A DNA stretch of 64,000 bases, taken from the NCBI GenBank assembly GCA_934157035.1, contig CAKPHG010000003.1, forward strand, positions 62,001 through 126,000, in the 5' to 3' direction. The position numbers and the translations under genes were made by a program. The DNA comes from an uncultured Clostridia bacterium (GTDB taxonomy: Bacteria; Bacillota; Clostridia; TANB77; CAG-508). The notes under the pieces were generated by a model that made no database searches, was not told the origin of the DNA, and worked only from the letters and a program-made list of their open reading frames with translations. How positions within the stretch are numbered: the stretch's first letter is position 1; every line of letters begins with the position of its first letter. Positions 1 through 8,528 of the stretch are shown piece by piece.

Positions 1-332
1 TGACTAATCTCTTCTAAAAAAGTTGCAATTTGTTCATTTGAAATTCTTTCAACAATTTGACTATTTATACAAAATCCGCTCTCAGTACTATATATATAGT
101 AAATAGTTGATATTTCTTCTAGTTTATCTGGCCTTGTATATTCATCTCTACTAGATTTTAATAAGAAAATGTTTTTTTCTATTTCTTCTAATTCTATTTT
201 TTTAGTACCTTTTAAAAGAAATTTTGCTAATTCTTTATTTTTAATTAATATTATTGACCTCTTATTACACTTCCGTAAAAACTCTATAAGAGAATTTTCA
301 TAGTCTCTGATGTTCACACTCTTTATTTGCAT
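1..332 (-). CDS. Partial unknown protein, C-terminus beyond window
   Basis: Open reading frame of about 110 codons starting with ATG at 332 behind a good ribosome binding site (GGAGG) and running off the left edge. I do not recognise the family. The visible part is charged and lysine/glutamate-rich, with no obvious membrane segment. It contains an in-frame CGG codon (complement of 273-275) near residue 20; here the zero frame stays open for about 90 further codons, while a +1 skip would reach a stop within eight codons. It is therefore an exception to the CGG frame-break rule seen elsewhere in the window. Confidence 0.6.
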   Translation of the reverse strand, partial: MQIKSVNIRDYENSLIEFLRKCNKRSIILIKNKELAKFLLKGTKKIELEEIEKNIFLLKSSRDEYTRPDKLEEISTIYYIYSTESGFCINSQIVERISNEQIATFLEEIS

Positions 333-439
333 TTTTTTACCTCCTATTAATTGTCCCTTATTATTTGTTTACAGCTGCTATTTTATCCCTCTATTTAATT
401 TAATACATAGAGATATAAAAAAAATATTATGCAATTATA

Positions 440-1396
440 TTAACATAAGTTTATTGTTTTTTCAACGTTCTTAATAAATTTTATATCTTCCATTTTATTA
501 ATTGCAAAACATTTCTTTCCTAAATCTTTTAGTGATGCTCCACAATGATATAGTTCTTTATTATCAATTACAATAAATCTATCATGAAATTTGTTTGTAT
601 ATGCTAATTTTAAATTAGCATATTGTTTATTAAATTTTTGAATATCTAATTTTGTTATATTACAATTTTGTGAAGTTAATATAACTACTTCTACATTCTC
701 ATTTTTCTTTGACAACATTTTTAAAATACTATCATCTATATAGTTATCAATAATTAAAATCTTATTTTTTGCTTTTTTTATAATATCAATTATTAAGCTA
801 TATGCATCATAAATTTGCCCGTCAAAAAATATTTTTTGTTTAAATTCTTTCTCTTTGTTATTTTGTAATTCGTCAAAAACTTTTTCAAACTTTTTTTCAT
901 GGTCTGTTAACATTTTATTTTGTTTTAGTAATTCGTATTCTACATTTGTTAATCTCTCAAATACTTGTCCATTATTTAGTATAAACTTTCGCATTTCTAT
1001 AAAAGCTTTCATAATATTTATACTCACTTTTATTGCTATATCACTTTTCAGTAATGCTGAAAGCATTGCAATTCCTTGTTCTGTGAATACATATGGCAAA
1101 TACCTTCTTCCTCCATAGCTTTGTTTTTCAAAACTTGAGGTGACAATTTGGCACCTCAAGTTTTGAAATTCTTTCTCTGTTAACTGAAAACAAAATTCTT
1201 CTGGAAATCTTTCGCTATTTCTTTTTACTACTCTATTTACATATTTTGTTTCACATTGGTATAGCATAGCCACATCACTATCTAGCATCACTTGTTTTCC
1301 TCTTATGTTATAAATTAAATTTTTAATATTTTCTGTTTCATTATTTACTACATTTAATTCTTCGTTTATTGGTGCAATATTATTTTTTTCATTCAT
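440..1396 (-). CDS. ORF6N-domain protein with C-terminal PLD-like region
   Basis: About 318 residues. The N-terminal third carries the ORF6N-type DNA-binding domain (IRGKQVMLDSDVAMLYQCET, then RFPEEFCFQL and YVFTEQGIAMLSALL), known from phages and mobile elements. A middle coiled-coil-like stretch follows. The C-terminal third resembles a phospholipase D-like fold, with FHDRFIVID followed by YHCGASLKDLG, the pattern seen in HxD/HxK nuclease-like proteins. Start chosen at the ATG at 1396 because the SD-like AGGATGTG lies just upstream; a GTG three codons earlier is the alternative. Likely a chromosomal ORF6N gene of mobile origin; the actual role is not known. Confidence 0.75.
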   Translation of the reverse strand: MNEKNNIAPINEELNVVNNETENIKNLIYNIRGKQVMLDSDVAMLYQCETKYVNRVVKRNSERFPEEFCFQLTEKEFQNLRCQIVTSSFEKQSYGGRRYLPYVFTEQGIAMLSALLKSDIAIKVSINIMKAFIEMRKFILNNGQVFERLTNVEYELLKQNKMLTDHEKKFEKVFDELQNNKEKEFKQKIFFDGQIYDAYSLIIDIIKKAKNKILIIDNYIDDSILKMLSKKNENVEVVILTSQNCNITKLDIQKFNKQYANLKLAYTNKFHDRFIVIDNKELYHCGASLKDLGKKCFAINKMEDIKFIKNVEKTINLC

Positions 1397-1572
1397 AATT
1401 ATCACATCCTATTTCAAAGTTTCGTTTATTATAAAACATTTGTTTTGTTGTGTCAAGTGTTTTTACTTTTTTCTCTTCTGCAAAATCTTGATTCTGTTTT
1501 TTTATTGTATTTTATAATTTTTTATAGTAAAATGGTTAAGATATTATTATACTAAAAATATGGAGGATTTAC

Positions 1573-2283
1573 ATGGAAGGAAGAATTCACTCATTTGAGA
1601 GTTTAGGAGCAGTCGATGGTCCGGGTGTTCGATTCGTAGTCTTTATGCAAGGCTGTAGCTTAAAGTGCAAATATTGTCAAAATAGAGACACTTGGAATTT
1701 AAAAGGTGGTACTACCTATTCTAGTGATGAAATTGTAGAAAAAATTTTAAGATATAAAAATTACATTATGCCAAATGGTGGTGTTACTATAAGTGGTGGA
1801 GAACCTTTACTTCAAGCTAAATTTTTAATTGAACTCTTTACCAAGTTAAGGCAATATAATATTCATACATGCATAGATACATCTGGAAGTGTAGCATTAA
1901 CAGATGAAATAAAAGAATTAATCAATTTAACTGATTTATTTTTGTTAGATATAAAATGTATAAATGATGAAAAGGCTATTAATTTGACTGGTGTTTCTAA
2001 CAAAAAAGAATTAGAATTTGCAAAATACTTAAGTAATATAAATAAACCTATGTGGATTAGACAAGTTTTAGTTCCAGGCTATACTGATGATGAACAAGAT
2101 TTGGTTAAATTAAAAGAATTTATTTCTACTTTAAAATCTGTAGAAAAAGTAGAAATTCTTCCATATCATGATTTAGGCAAGTTTAAGTGGGAACAACTTG
2201 GTGAAATTTATCCTCTAGAAAAGGTTAGAACTGCAAACAATGATGATGTAAAAAGAGCTAAAGAAAGATTAGGAATAAAATAA
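1573..2283 (+). CDS. pflA: Pyruvate formate-lyase activating enzyme
   Basis: Radical SAM enzyme of 236 residues, the normal family length. It installs the glycyl radical on pyruvate formate-lyase using S-adenosylmethionine and a 4Fe-4S cluster, in the cytoplasm. The motif GCSLKCKYCQN (CxxxCxxC) near residue 30 ligates the cluster. VDGPGVRFVVFMQGC and NGGVTISGGEPLLQ are family hallmarks. The ATG follows GGAGG with good spacing. The gene stands alone on the plus strand; its substrate enzyme pflB is not in the window. In-frame CGA codes Arg (GVRF), showing that CGA is used normally in this genome. Confidence 0.95.
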   Translation: MEGRIHSFESLGAVDGPGVRFVVFMQGCSLKCKYCQNRDTWNLKGGTTYSSDEIVEKILRYKNYIMPNGGVTISGGEPLLQAKFLIELFTKLRQYNIHTCIDTSGSVALTDEIKELINLTDLFLLDIKCINDEKAINLTGVSNKKELEFAKYLSNINKPMWIRQVLVPGYTDDEQDLVKLKEFISTLKSVEKVEILPYHDLGKFKWEQLGEIYPLEKVRTANNDDVKRAKERLGIK

Positions 2284-2347
2284 GAAAGATATTTATCTTA
2301 AAAGTATGTCTCTCTTAATTTTCTATTTCTTCAATAGTAGTTTAAAA

Positions 2348-2391
2348 ATCGGAGTATCAAAAATTATATAAATGACTTTTGATACTCCGAT
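2348..2391. terminator. Bidirectional terminator between convergent genes
   Basis: Perfect 15-bp inverted repeat (ATCGGAGTATCAAAA and its complement) with a 14-nt loop, lying between pflA (plus) and the permease gene (minus). T-rich on both sides. Confidence 0.85.
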
Positions 2392-2402
2392 ACTTTTGAA
2401 TT

Positions 2403-3281
2403 TTACATTATTAAATCTATAATAATTCCAGATAATACACCTATTAAATATAATATTGTTACTATTTTAACGTTCTCTTTAAAATTTTCGTTTACTCTAA
2501 ATAATATTAATATTCCTATTCCAGAGCCTACTAACAATCCACCTATCATAGATCCTACTGAAATTACATTTTGCAAATATAACTGTGTTAATATAACAGA
2601 TGATGCACAATTTGGAATTAAACCTACAATTCCTGCTATTAATGGTCCGACTATTGGCATATTCAATATTAAATTTGATATATTCTCTTCACCTATAAAG
2701 TATATAGCGATATTCATAACTAATGAAATTATTATTATAAACACAAAAATATTTAATGTATGCTTTATAGAAGATTTAAATATTCCCTCTTTTTCACAAT
2801 GACAATGTTCATGTTCACATATATGCCCTATTTCTTCTACAGTTTCTTCCTTTTTTTGTCTTTCCTTTTTCTTTCTAAATGCTTGTCCTATAAAATCTAT
2901 TATTACTCCTGCTATTATCCCTATTACTAATTTCGTAGCTAATATTTTTAAAATAACATCTATAGGTGCCGCTTCTGATATTAATATAGGTAACATTTCA
3001 TCTGATGTTGATAAAAATATTGCTATTAATGTTCCTAATGTTATTACTCTTCCTGCATATAGATTAGCTGCTGCTGCTGAAAAACCACATTGTGGGAAAA
3101 TACCTAATATTGCACCAAAAACTGGTCCCCATTTACCTGATTTCTTTATTATATTTTTTGTTTTATCTCCTGTTTTGTGTTCTATATATTCCATTATTAG
3201 ATATGTAATAAATAGAAATGGTAACAATTTTAATGCATCTATTCCTGTATCTAATAATACTTCTAAAAATTCTTCTGACAT
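2403..3281 (-). CDS. Putative 10-TM heavy-metal/arsenic exporter (ArsP_2-like)
   Basis: Integral membrane protein of 292 residues with multiple hydrophobic segments in two halves. Each half carries a related motif (GAILGIFPQCGFSAAAANLY near residue 57 and GIVGLIPNCASSVILTQLY near residue 217), an internal duplication typical of the putative heavy-metal exporter family often labelled manganese transporter or arsenic efflux. Between the halves is a cytoplasmic loop with a His/Cys-rich patch (HICEHEHCHCEK) that could bind metal. No regulator or partner gene is adjacent, so the substrate cannot be told. Downstream is the terminator shared with pflA. Confidence 0.75.
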   Translation of the reverse strand: MSEEFLEVLLDTGIDALKLLPFLFITYLIMEYIEHKTGDKTKNIIKKSGKWGPVFGAILGIFPQCGFSAAAANLYAGRVITLGTLIAIFLSTSDEMLPILISEAAPIDVILKILATKLVIGIIAGVIIDFIGQAFRKKKERQKKEETVEEIGHICEHEHCHCEKEGIFKSSIKHTLNIFVFIIIISLVMNIAIYFIGEENISNLILNMPIVGPLIAGIVGLIPNCASSVILTQLYLQNVISVGSMIGGLLVGSGIGILILFRVNENFKENVKIVTILYLIGVLSGIIIDLIM

Positions 3282-3423
3282 TTCTTTCTCCTTTATATAT
3301 TTTTATTAACTTTAATATATACAATTTTTATTTTTAATTAAATATTACTTTTTTTATTTAACCTATTATTTATAATACCATATTTTTATATTTATAACAA
3401 GAGTTAAATTTTTAACTTCTTTT

Positions 3424-4284
3424 CTATTTAATTTCTAATGCTTCTTTTATTTTATCAATATTTTCCATTACACAATTATACCCATATTTATAGCAACTAT
3501 CTAGTTTTTCTATATCTAAAAGTCCTACTTTATCTGTATATACATTTAATACTAAATCACTCATTTCTAAACTTTCCTCTGATATTTTGCTTCCCATTAT
3601 ATCTATAGTTTTCATTACGATATCCATTATATTACTATTTTCATCTACTGGATCTGCATCAAATTTAACTGCTATTACTTTATCTGCTCCTTGCTTTTTT
3701 ACTTCATTAACAGGAACATTATCTAATGTTCCTCCATCCATAAATGCATGTGTGCCCATTAAACATGGGTTAAAAACTGCTGGAAAACTACTACTTGCTC
3801 TTACTGCTTTGCCTATTGTAATATCTGTAATATATTGTGATGAATCATCTATATTTTTTGGAATATTGTTCGTAAAAATATATTCTTTTGAATTTGTAAT
3901 ATCTACAGTAGGTATTACAACTGGCATTTCTATTTGACTTATATTCTTAATTCCTTTTCTTATTGCTAGTTTGTCATAAACTGTTTCTATTATTTCTCCA
4001 TCTTTTAAACTTGAAAAAACTTTTTTACTTTTAAAAAAATGACTTTGAAGTCCTGAAATAATTGGTTTTGTGTTAAGTCCAGCAATGTCTTTTGCGTATT
4101 TCTTAAATAATATATATATATAATGAGGAGTATACCCCATTGCATACAAAGAAGCTACCATACTCCCGCAACTTGTTCCTCCTATTATATCTATCTTTAT
4201 TCCGTTTTCTTCTAAAGCTCTTAATACTCCTGCATGTGCTATTCCTCTAATTCCTCCACCTGATAAAGCAACACCTATTTTCAT
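3424..4284 (-). CDS. Patatin-like phospholipase (RssA family)
   Basis: 286 residues. Shows the patatin hallmarks: oxyanion loop GGGIRG at residues 9-14, nucleophile elbow GGTSCGS around residue 38, and the DGG box (FMDGGTLDNVP) near residue 182 supplying the catalytic Asp of the Ser-Asp dyad. This family hydrolyses acyl chains of membrane lipids. No signal peptide is visible, so probably cytoplasmic or membrane-associated. A monocistronic gene by spacing. Confidence 0.88.
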   Translation of the reverse strand: MKIGVALSGGGIRGIAHAGVLRALEENGIKIDIIGGTSCGSMVASLYAMGYTPHYIYILFKKYAKDIAGLNTKPIISGLQSHFFKSKKVFSSLKDGEIIETVYDKLAIRKGIKNISQIEMPVVIPTVDITNSKEYIFTNNIPKNIDDSSQYITDITIGKAVRASSSFPAVFNPCLMGTHAFMDGGTLDNVPVNEVKKQGADKVIAVKFDADPVDENSNIMDIVMKTIDIMGSKISEESLEMSDLVLNVYTDKVGLLDIEKLDSCYKYGYNCVMENIDKIKEALEIK

Positions 4285-4360
4285 AAAAAGCCTCCTATAC
4301 GTTTTTCTTATAGTATTTACAAATATTATATGTTTAAACGCATAAGAGGTTATTTTTTAT

Positions 4361-6220
4361 TTAAAATCCTGTTCTTGGTAATTTTGGTTTTTCTGGTTCC
4401 TTTGATTTATTTGTAATAACAATTTCTGCTAATTCTCCTTCTTCTTTTATTTCAATTACTTGTTCTTTTTCATTTAATATATAATCTTTATTTGTCTTTA
4501 TTTCTTTTATAATATATGTTCCTAATTCTAATTTTTCTGTAATTATTGTTCCTGTTTCATCAGTTATATATGTATTTATTAACTCTCCTTTATCATTTTT
4601 TAATTCAAATACTACGCCATAAATTGGAGTATTTTTTAAACTTCCATTAATTTTATTATCATCTTCACTTATTTTTACTATTTTTATTTTTCCCTTTTCC
4701 TTTTCATTCTCAATTTTTTCTATTTTGGTTTCATTCCATTTTATTTCTATTTTTTTATCTTCTGATAATTTATAATTTTCTTTTGTCTGTATTTCCTTTA
4801 TTGTATATTTTCCAATAGGTAAATCCTTTATATTTATTTCTCCTTTTTCATCTGTAACTACTTTTTTTATTAATTCTTTGTTACTATTATATATTTCAAA
4901 TTTTATTCCATCTAACAAAATTTCATTATTATCTTTATCAACCTTTACAATTCTAAGGTTTCCTCTTTTTAATTCATTTTCAAATTCAATTCTTGCTTTT
5001 TCTCCCCACTTTAATACTACTTCTTTTTCTTCTTTACTTATTACATATTTTTCTGGTACCTGAATTTCTTTAATTATAACTGTTTGTGGTTTTAGTTTTT
5101 CTATTTTTGCTATACCATATTTATCAGTTGTAATTTTACCTAAATTTTCTCCACTTTTAGATTTGATCTCAAAAGTGACATTTGGTATGGGCTTTTTTGT
5201 TTCTTTATCTATTTTTAATATCTCTAAATCACACTTATTAGATTCTACTTTTAAAATAGTTCTCGTGTTTGCCTTTTCATACCCTGTTGTATATGTTACA
5301 TAGCTTTGTGCTCCTTCTATTGTACTTTTACAATAATATATTGGATTAGTTTTTATATTAGCATCTTTTATATAAATTTTTCCTTCTATGTCTTCTTTTA
5401 TTTTATTTATAGGAATTGCTATTTTGAAATAATCTTCTGATAAAACACTTTTTTCTTCATTGTTAGAATTTAATATTTTTGTTCCTTCTGGGAATTCTTT
5501 TATTTCTACTTCATACGATTCTATTTTCTTATTTCCTGTAACTTTATAATCTTGAATGTAATATGTAACACCTTTTATTATTTCGCTCTTGCTCTTATTT
5601 TGTTGTTTTATAGTTACTTCTGGTTTTTCATAAACTTCTTTTCCGTTTATTCCATATTCATATAAAATTTGTGCTACTTCTAGTACTTTACTTCCTCTTC
5701 TTACAATTTCTTCTACACTATTTCCATCTACAGGTTTATTACCTATTATATATTTTTCTGTTGGAGCCATTTCATCTACTAGACTATGTATAGCTATTTT
5801 TGTAGCACTATAAAGATCGTCATCACATTCTAACCCCCATTGGCTATAATTTGACCCCATATACCCTTTATTTAATATTCGCCAAATTTGACTATTATTT
5901 TCTTTAGATATTATTGCATCATAAGACTCATATTTCATTCCAACTCCTTCTTTTTTAGGTTCTACACAAAATGCTGGAAATTTTACGTTATTTTTTGTAT
6001 CTTCATAAAAAACATACCATATTGATTTGTATGTCCATATTTTGTATTTTTCCATCCAAAATTCTACTAATGAATCGCATTCATGATCAGTTTTTAGTTC
6101 TATTTTATCTCCTTCTTTAATATTAGCTTGCACTTTATTAAATATGTTTGATGTTATTTGTAATATTTGTACTAACAATAATAATATTATTATCAATTTT
6201 TTCATTATTTTGTTTTTCAT
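4361..6220 (-). CDS. Cna-B/SpaA-repeat surface adhesin with thioester-like N-terminus
   Basis: About 619 residues. A signal peptide (KKLIIILLLLVQILQI) follows the ATG at 6220, chosen for the SD GAAAGGAAAAAG. The N-terminal 200 residues contain FCVEPKK and GLECDDDLYSATKIAIHSL, resembling thioester domains of Gram-positive adhesins. Three consecutive Cna-B/SpaA-type beta-sandwich repeats follow (each beginning like LEILKIDKETKKPI and ending in an IKEI-type strand). The end is odd: after a PEKPK linker comes LPRTGF and the stop codon, so the sortase motif is present but the usual hydrophobic helix and positive tail are missing, and I see no such segment in any frame downstream. A sortase gene lies at 49,061, unlinked. 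Confidence 0.8.
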   Translation of the reverse strand: MKNKIMKKLIIILLLLVQILQITSNIFNKVQANIKEGDKIELKTDHECDSLVEFWMEKYKIWTYKSIWYVFYEDTKNNVKFPAFCVEPKKEGVGMKYESYDAIISKENNSQIWRILNKGYMGSNYSQWGLECDDDLYSATKIAIHSLVDEMAPTEKYIIGNKPVDGNSVEEIVRRGSKVLEVAQILYEYGINGKEVYEKPEVTIKQQNKSKSEIIKGVTYYIQDYKVTGNKKIESYEVEIKEFPEGTKILNSNNEEKSVLSEDYFKIAIPINKIKEDIEGKIYIKDANIKTNPIYYCKSTIEGAQSYVTYTTGYEKANTRTILKVESNKCDLEILKIDKETKKPIPNVTFEIKSKSGENLGKITTDKYGIAKIEKLKPQTVIIKEIQVPEKYVISKEEKEVVLKWGEKARIEFENELKRGNLRIVKVDKDNNEILLDGIKFEIYNSNKELIKKVVTDEKGEINIKDLPIGKYTIKEIQTKENYKLSEDKKIEIKWNETKIEKIENEKEKGKIKIVKISEDDNKINGSLKNTPIYGVVFELKNDKGELINTYITDETGTIITEKLELGTYIIKEIKTNKDYILNEKEQVIEIKEEGELAEIVITNKSKEPEKPKLPRTGF

Positions 6221-6336
6221 ACTTTTTCCTTTCTTTATTTTATTATAATAATTCAACATTGTATTTATAAATAAATTGTATATAATTTACTCTAAACACT
6301 TTAGTAGTTTTAGGTAGGGAATTTTCGCAAACAAAA

Positions 6337-6376
6337 AGAGACTAAATAAATGCTATTTGCATTATATTTAGCCCCT
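6337..6376 (-). terminator. Displaced rpsR-operon terminator
   Basis: Twelve-base-pair stem with G-U pairs (AGGGGCTAAATA against TATTTAGTCTCT) followed on the minus strand by a T-run. It lies just outside the left att copy, so before prophage insertion it would have stood directly downstream of rpsR. Confidence 0.75.
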
Positions 6377-6390
6377 ATTTATATTATTTT

Positions 6391-6417
6391 TATGTATTTA
6401 CTATTCTTGTGTGAATG
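6391..6417. other. Prophage attachment site, left copy
   Basis: Exact 27-bp copy of 44,641-44,667, which includes the last codons and stop of rpsR. It begins TATGTATTTACTATTCTTGT. The match breaks at one base and then partly continues (TAAAA). Marks the left end of the prophage; no other rpsR sequence remains here. Confidence 0.93.
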
Positions 6418-6553
6418 ATAAAAAGTACATTTTTTATATTTTTCTTTCGTTTTTTATATCTTCTCTCAATATGCTATTTAAAGCCATCTCATATTAGTTT
6501 ATAGAATACTACTTTTTATATTTTCTCTTCGTTTTTTATAACTTTTCTTTGAC

Positions 6554-6575
6554 GTTGCATTAAAAATTGCATTAA
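6554..6575. repeat. Paired arm-type repeats near left att
   Basis: Two copies of TTGCATTAA (6,555 and 6,567), matching an equivalent pair at 44,567 and 44,578 beside the other att. Likely arm-binding sites of the tyrosine integrase. Confidence 0.6.
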
Positions 6576-6712
6576 ATTTTAGTATCTAACAAAGCTAATA
6601 AATATATCTTTTTTATTGTTTCCATTTTCTTATTTATAAAACATATTTCTTCTTTATTAAACAATTTTTCATTTTCTTCAATTCTCTCTTTTATTAATTT
6701 TTCTAAATTCAT
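6572..6712 (-). CDS. Small protein, possibly Spo0E-like
   Basis: 46-residue frame with a strong ribosome binding site (GGAGG, 7 nt before ATG). It is helical and charged, beginning MNLEKLIKERIEENEKLF. The arrangement of two short helices ending INKKMETIKKIYLLALL is faintly like Spo0E aspartyl-phosphatases, but the SQxLD signature is not present, so this is only a suggestion. It is the first prophage gene inside the left att and its stop overlaps the arm-type repeats. Confidence 0.5.
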   Translation of the reverse strand: MNLEKLIKERIEENEKLFNKEEICFINKKMETIKKIYLLALLDTKI

Positions 6713-6796
6713 AATATACCTCCAATTTGACTTTTAAAAGAATTGAATGTATACTTAATATGTGCATATTTATTAAATATACATTCTTTGAGATAG

Positions 6797-6827
6797 TTTC
6801 AGTTCCAGCTGAGCTATCTCTTTTTAT
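6797..6827 (+). terminator. Hairpin with T-run upstream of HTH gene
   Basis: GAGATAG and CTATCTC flank a loop holding CAGTTCCAG, with TTTTTA after the stem on the plus strand. CAGTTCCAG is the exact complement of CTGGAACTG about 85 bp downstream. No plus-strand gene precedes it inside the prophage, so it may be an attenuator or end a short RNA. Confidence 0.45.
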
Positions 6828-6849
6828 GTTCTTATTTTATATCGAATTT

Positions 6850-6887
6850 TGTCGAATTGCAAGAAAAATCGTTCGTCAAATGTCGAC
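6850..6887. promoter_or_regulatory. Spo0A-box-like motifs upstream of the HTH-Spo0E gene
   Basis: TGTCGAA at 6,850-6,856, TGACGAA on the minus strand at 6,872-6,878 and TGTCGAC at 6,881-6,887. The first two match the 0A-box consensus TGNCGAA. They lie about 85-120 bp before the start of the gene at 6,971. Confidence 0.45.
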
Positions 6888-6970
6888 AAAACCCTGGAAC
6901 TGAGAGTTCCATATTGTACAATTAGAATATTATTATTAAAATTAGAAATAATACATTTAGAGGAAGTTTT

Positions 6971-7303
6971 ATGGTTATTTTTAATATTAAGAAAATAAGA
7001 GAAAAAAAGAATATTACTATATATAAATTAAGTAAAATAACAGGTTTGTCTAGAACTTATATAAGGAATTTAGAAAATAATAAAAATGCAAATCCTACTA
7101 TAAATTCATTATTTAGTATTTCAAATGCGTTAGATGTTAATATAAAAGATTTATTTTATACTATTTTTGATATTGAGAATCTGAAAAAAGAAATGTATGA
7201 AAGGATTAATAAATATGGGTTAGATTCTAAAGAAGTACTAGAGATTAGCCAACTTATAGATTTGCTTGTAAATATCAAAATGAAAGAAGAACTAGACAAC
7301 TAG
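6971..7303 (+). CDS. XRE-type HTH regulator fused to Spo0E-like domain
   Basis: 110 residues. The first 65 form a lambda-repressor-like helix-turn-helix (IREKKNITIYKLSKITGLSR, then YIRNLENNKNANPTINSLF). The C-terminal 40 residues (KKEMYERINKYGLDSKEV, then LEISQLIDLLV) closely resemble Spo0E-family phosphatases, whose core is an SQxLDxLI helix; these dephosphorylate Spo0A~P and block sporulation. The ATG follows AGAGGAAG. As a prophage gene beside att it could link lysogeny to the host's sporulation decision. Family knowledge supports the domains; the function here is inferred. Confidence 0.78.
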   Translation: MVIFNIKKIREKKNITIYKLSKITGLSRTYIRNLENNKNANPTINSLFSISNALDVNIKDLFYTIFDIENLKKEMYERINKYGLDSKEVLEISQLIDLLVNIKMKEELDN

Positions 7304-7470
7304 TTCTTTCTTATTTTTATGCATAAATCTCTAAAATTCATATTATATAATCTTCTCAAACTATTGCTTGATAAATAATTATATTTTATTGCCATTTTAT
7401 TCCATTCTTTTACTGATATCTTACAGTCGTATTCTCGAATAGCTTGTATGCTTCTTTCGTAATCATTCAT
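7300..7470 (-). CDS. Small hypothetical protein
   Basis: 56 residues, ATG at 7470 behind GAGGTGG. Convergent with and overlapping the end of the HTH-Spo0E gene by 4 bp. Basic and helical (ISVKEWNKMAIKYNYLSSNS), compatible with a small DNA-binding protein, but I do not recognise it. Confidence 0.55.
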   Translation of the reverse strand: MNDYERSIQAIREYDCKISVKEWNKMAIKYNYLSSNSLRRLYNMNFRDLCIKIRKN

Positions 7471-7515
7471 ACTTACCACCTCTATATAATTATAGCATAT
7501 TATGTTACTTTTGTT

Positions 7516-7566
7516 TGTCGAAATTTGGAAGTAGTTGGAAAAATTTATACTTTTTTATTGTATAAT
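7516..7566 (+). promoter_or_regulatory. Promoter with upstream Spo0A-box-like motif
   Basis: TGTCGAA at 7,516-7,522 followed by a TATAAT at 7,561-7,566, about 45 bp before the ATG of the DUF3800 gene. The 0A-like box sits near position -50, an activator position. The -35 is weak (TTGGAA, 20-bp spacing). Confidence 0.45.
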
Positions 7567-7609
7567 TTATAAATCTGTAGTATATTATTAGGTATTAGGA
7601 GGACTTGTA

Positions 7610-8389
7610 ATGTTTATTTTATATGCAGATGAAAGTGGTAGTACTGGCACTGATTATGATAACCCAACACAAAAAATATTTACTTTAGCTGGAATAGCTT
7701 TAAAAGATGAAGATTGGTACGATTTAAATTATAAAATTCAAAAATACAAAGAAACTATCAGTCTTGATTTATGTAATTATGAAATACATACAAATGACAT
7801 ATTTCAATCTTCTAAAAATTTAGGAAAAGGGTTCGACTTTAGAAAAAATACCATTGAACAAAACTTAATTATTTTAGAAAAGCTAGTAGATTTAATTGTT
7901 GATTTAAATTTACCTATTTTTAGTGTTGTAATAGATAAACAAAAATTCAAAAAATTTATTAATAAAGTTCATGGACCTTCTATAAAAATAGATCCTTATT
8001 TATATGCTTTTTCTTTTCTATCTATTGAATATAACAACTTTCTTATTTCCAAAGAAAACAATGGTATGATTTTATTAGATGAAAATAACAATATTACCAA
8101 TTCTCTTGAAAAAGTATATTCTAATCTTATAGGAAAAAATTTTACTGGAGACACAAATAATATAATTGAAAACGTTCTTTTTTTAGAATCAAAGAAAAAT
8201 AATTTTATTCAGCTTGCTGATGTATGTAATTTTTATATAAATAAATATTATAATATAACATGGTTTAGTGAATTAAACAATAAACAAAAAAATGAGCATT
8301 GTCTAAAAATGTTTAAAAAACTAGAACCACTCATTATAAATTGTAAGCATTTTGAGTGGATAGAAGATATAAATAAATTTTGTATATAA
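7610..8389 (+). CDS. DUF3800 family protein
   Basis: 259 residues. Begins MFILYADESGSTG, the conserved N-terminal acidic motif of DUF3800, with the other conserved stretches FTLAGIALKDEDW and a late QLADVCNFYINK (conserved Asp). The fold is thought to be RNase H-like, with acidic residues that could bind metal. Members often occur in prophages and in defence-like neighbourhoods. Here it lies alone between att and the lysis module, on the strand opposite to the structural genes and with its own promoter, as expected for an accessory gene expressed in the lysogen. Confidence 0.8.
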   Translation: MFILYADESGSTGTDYDNPTQKIFTLAGIALKDEDWYDLNYKIQKYKETISLDLCNYEIHTNDIFQSSKNLGKGFDFRKNTIEQNLIILEKLVDLIVDLNLPIFSVVIDKQKFKKFINKVHGPSIKIDPYLYAFSFLSIEYNNFLISKENNGMILLDENNNITNSLEKVYSNLIGKNFTGDTNNIIENVLFLESKKNNFIQLADVCNFYINKYYNITWFSELNNKQKNEHCLKMFKKLEPLIINCKHFEWIEDINKFCI

Positions 8390-8393
8390 AAAG

Positions 8394-8445
8394 AGCAACC
8401 GGCTATTTTGAGGAGCTCATATAGATAAACTCACTGCCGGCTGCT
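8394..8445. repeat. Long-loop inverted repeat after DUF3800 gene
   Basis: AGCAACCGGC pairs with GCCGGCTGCT (9 of 10) around a 32-nt loop that itself holds GAG/CTC pairs. Unusually GC-rich for this window. It lies within 5 bp of the DUF3800 stop, so may act in 3'-end formation, though no T-run follows. Confidence 0.55.
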
Positions 8446-8528
8446 ATATAAAAGTATCTTTTTTTAGATAACTTTATAAACATTATATGATTTTTTTATT
8501 AATATTATTCATATTGATATATTATCAA

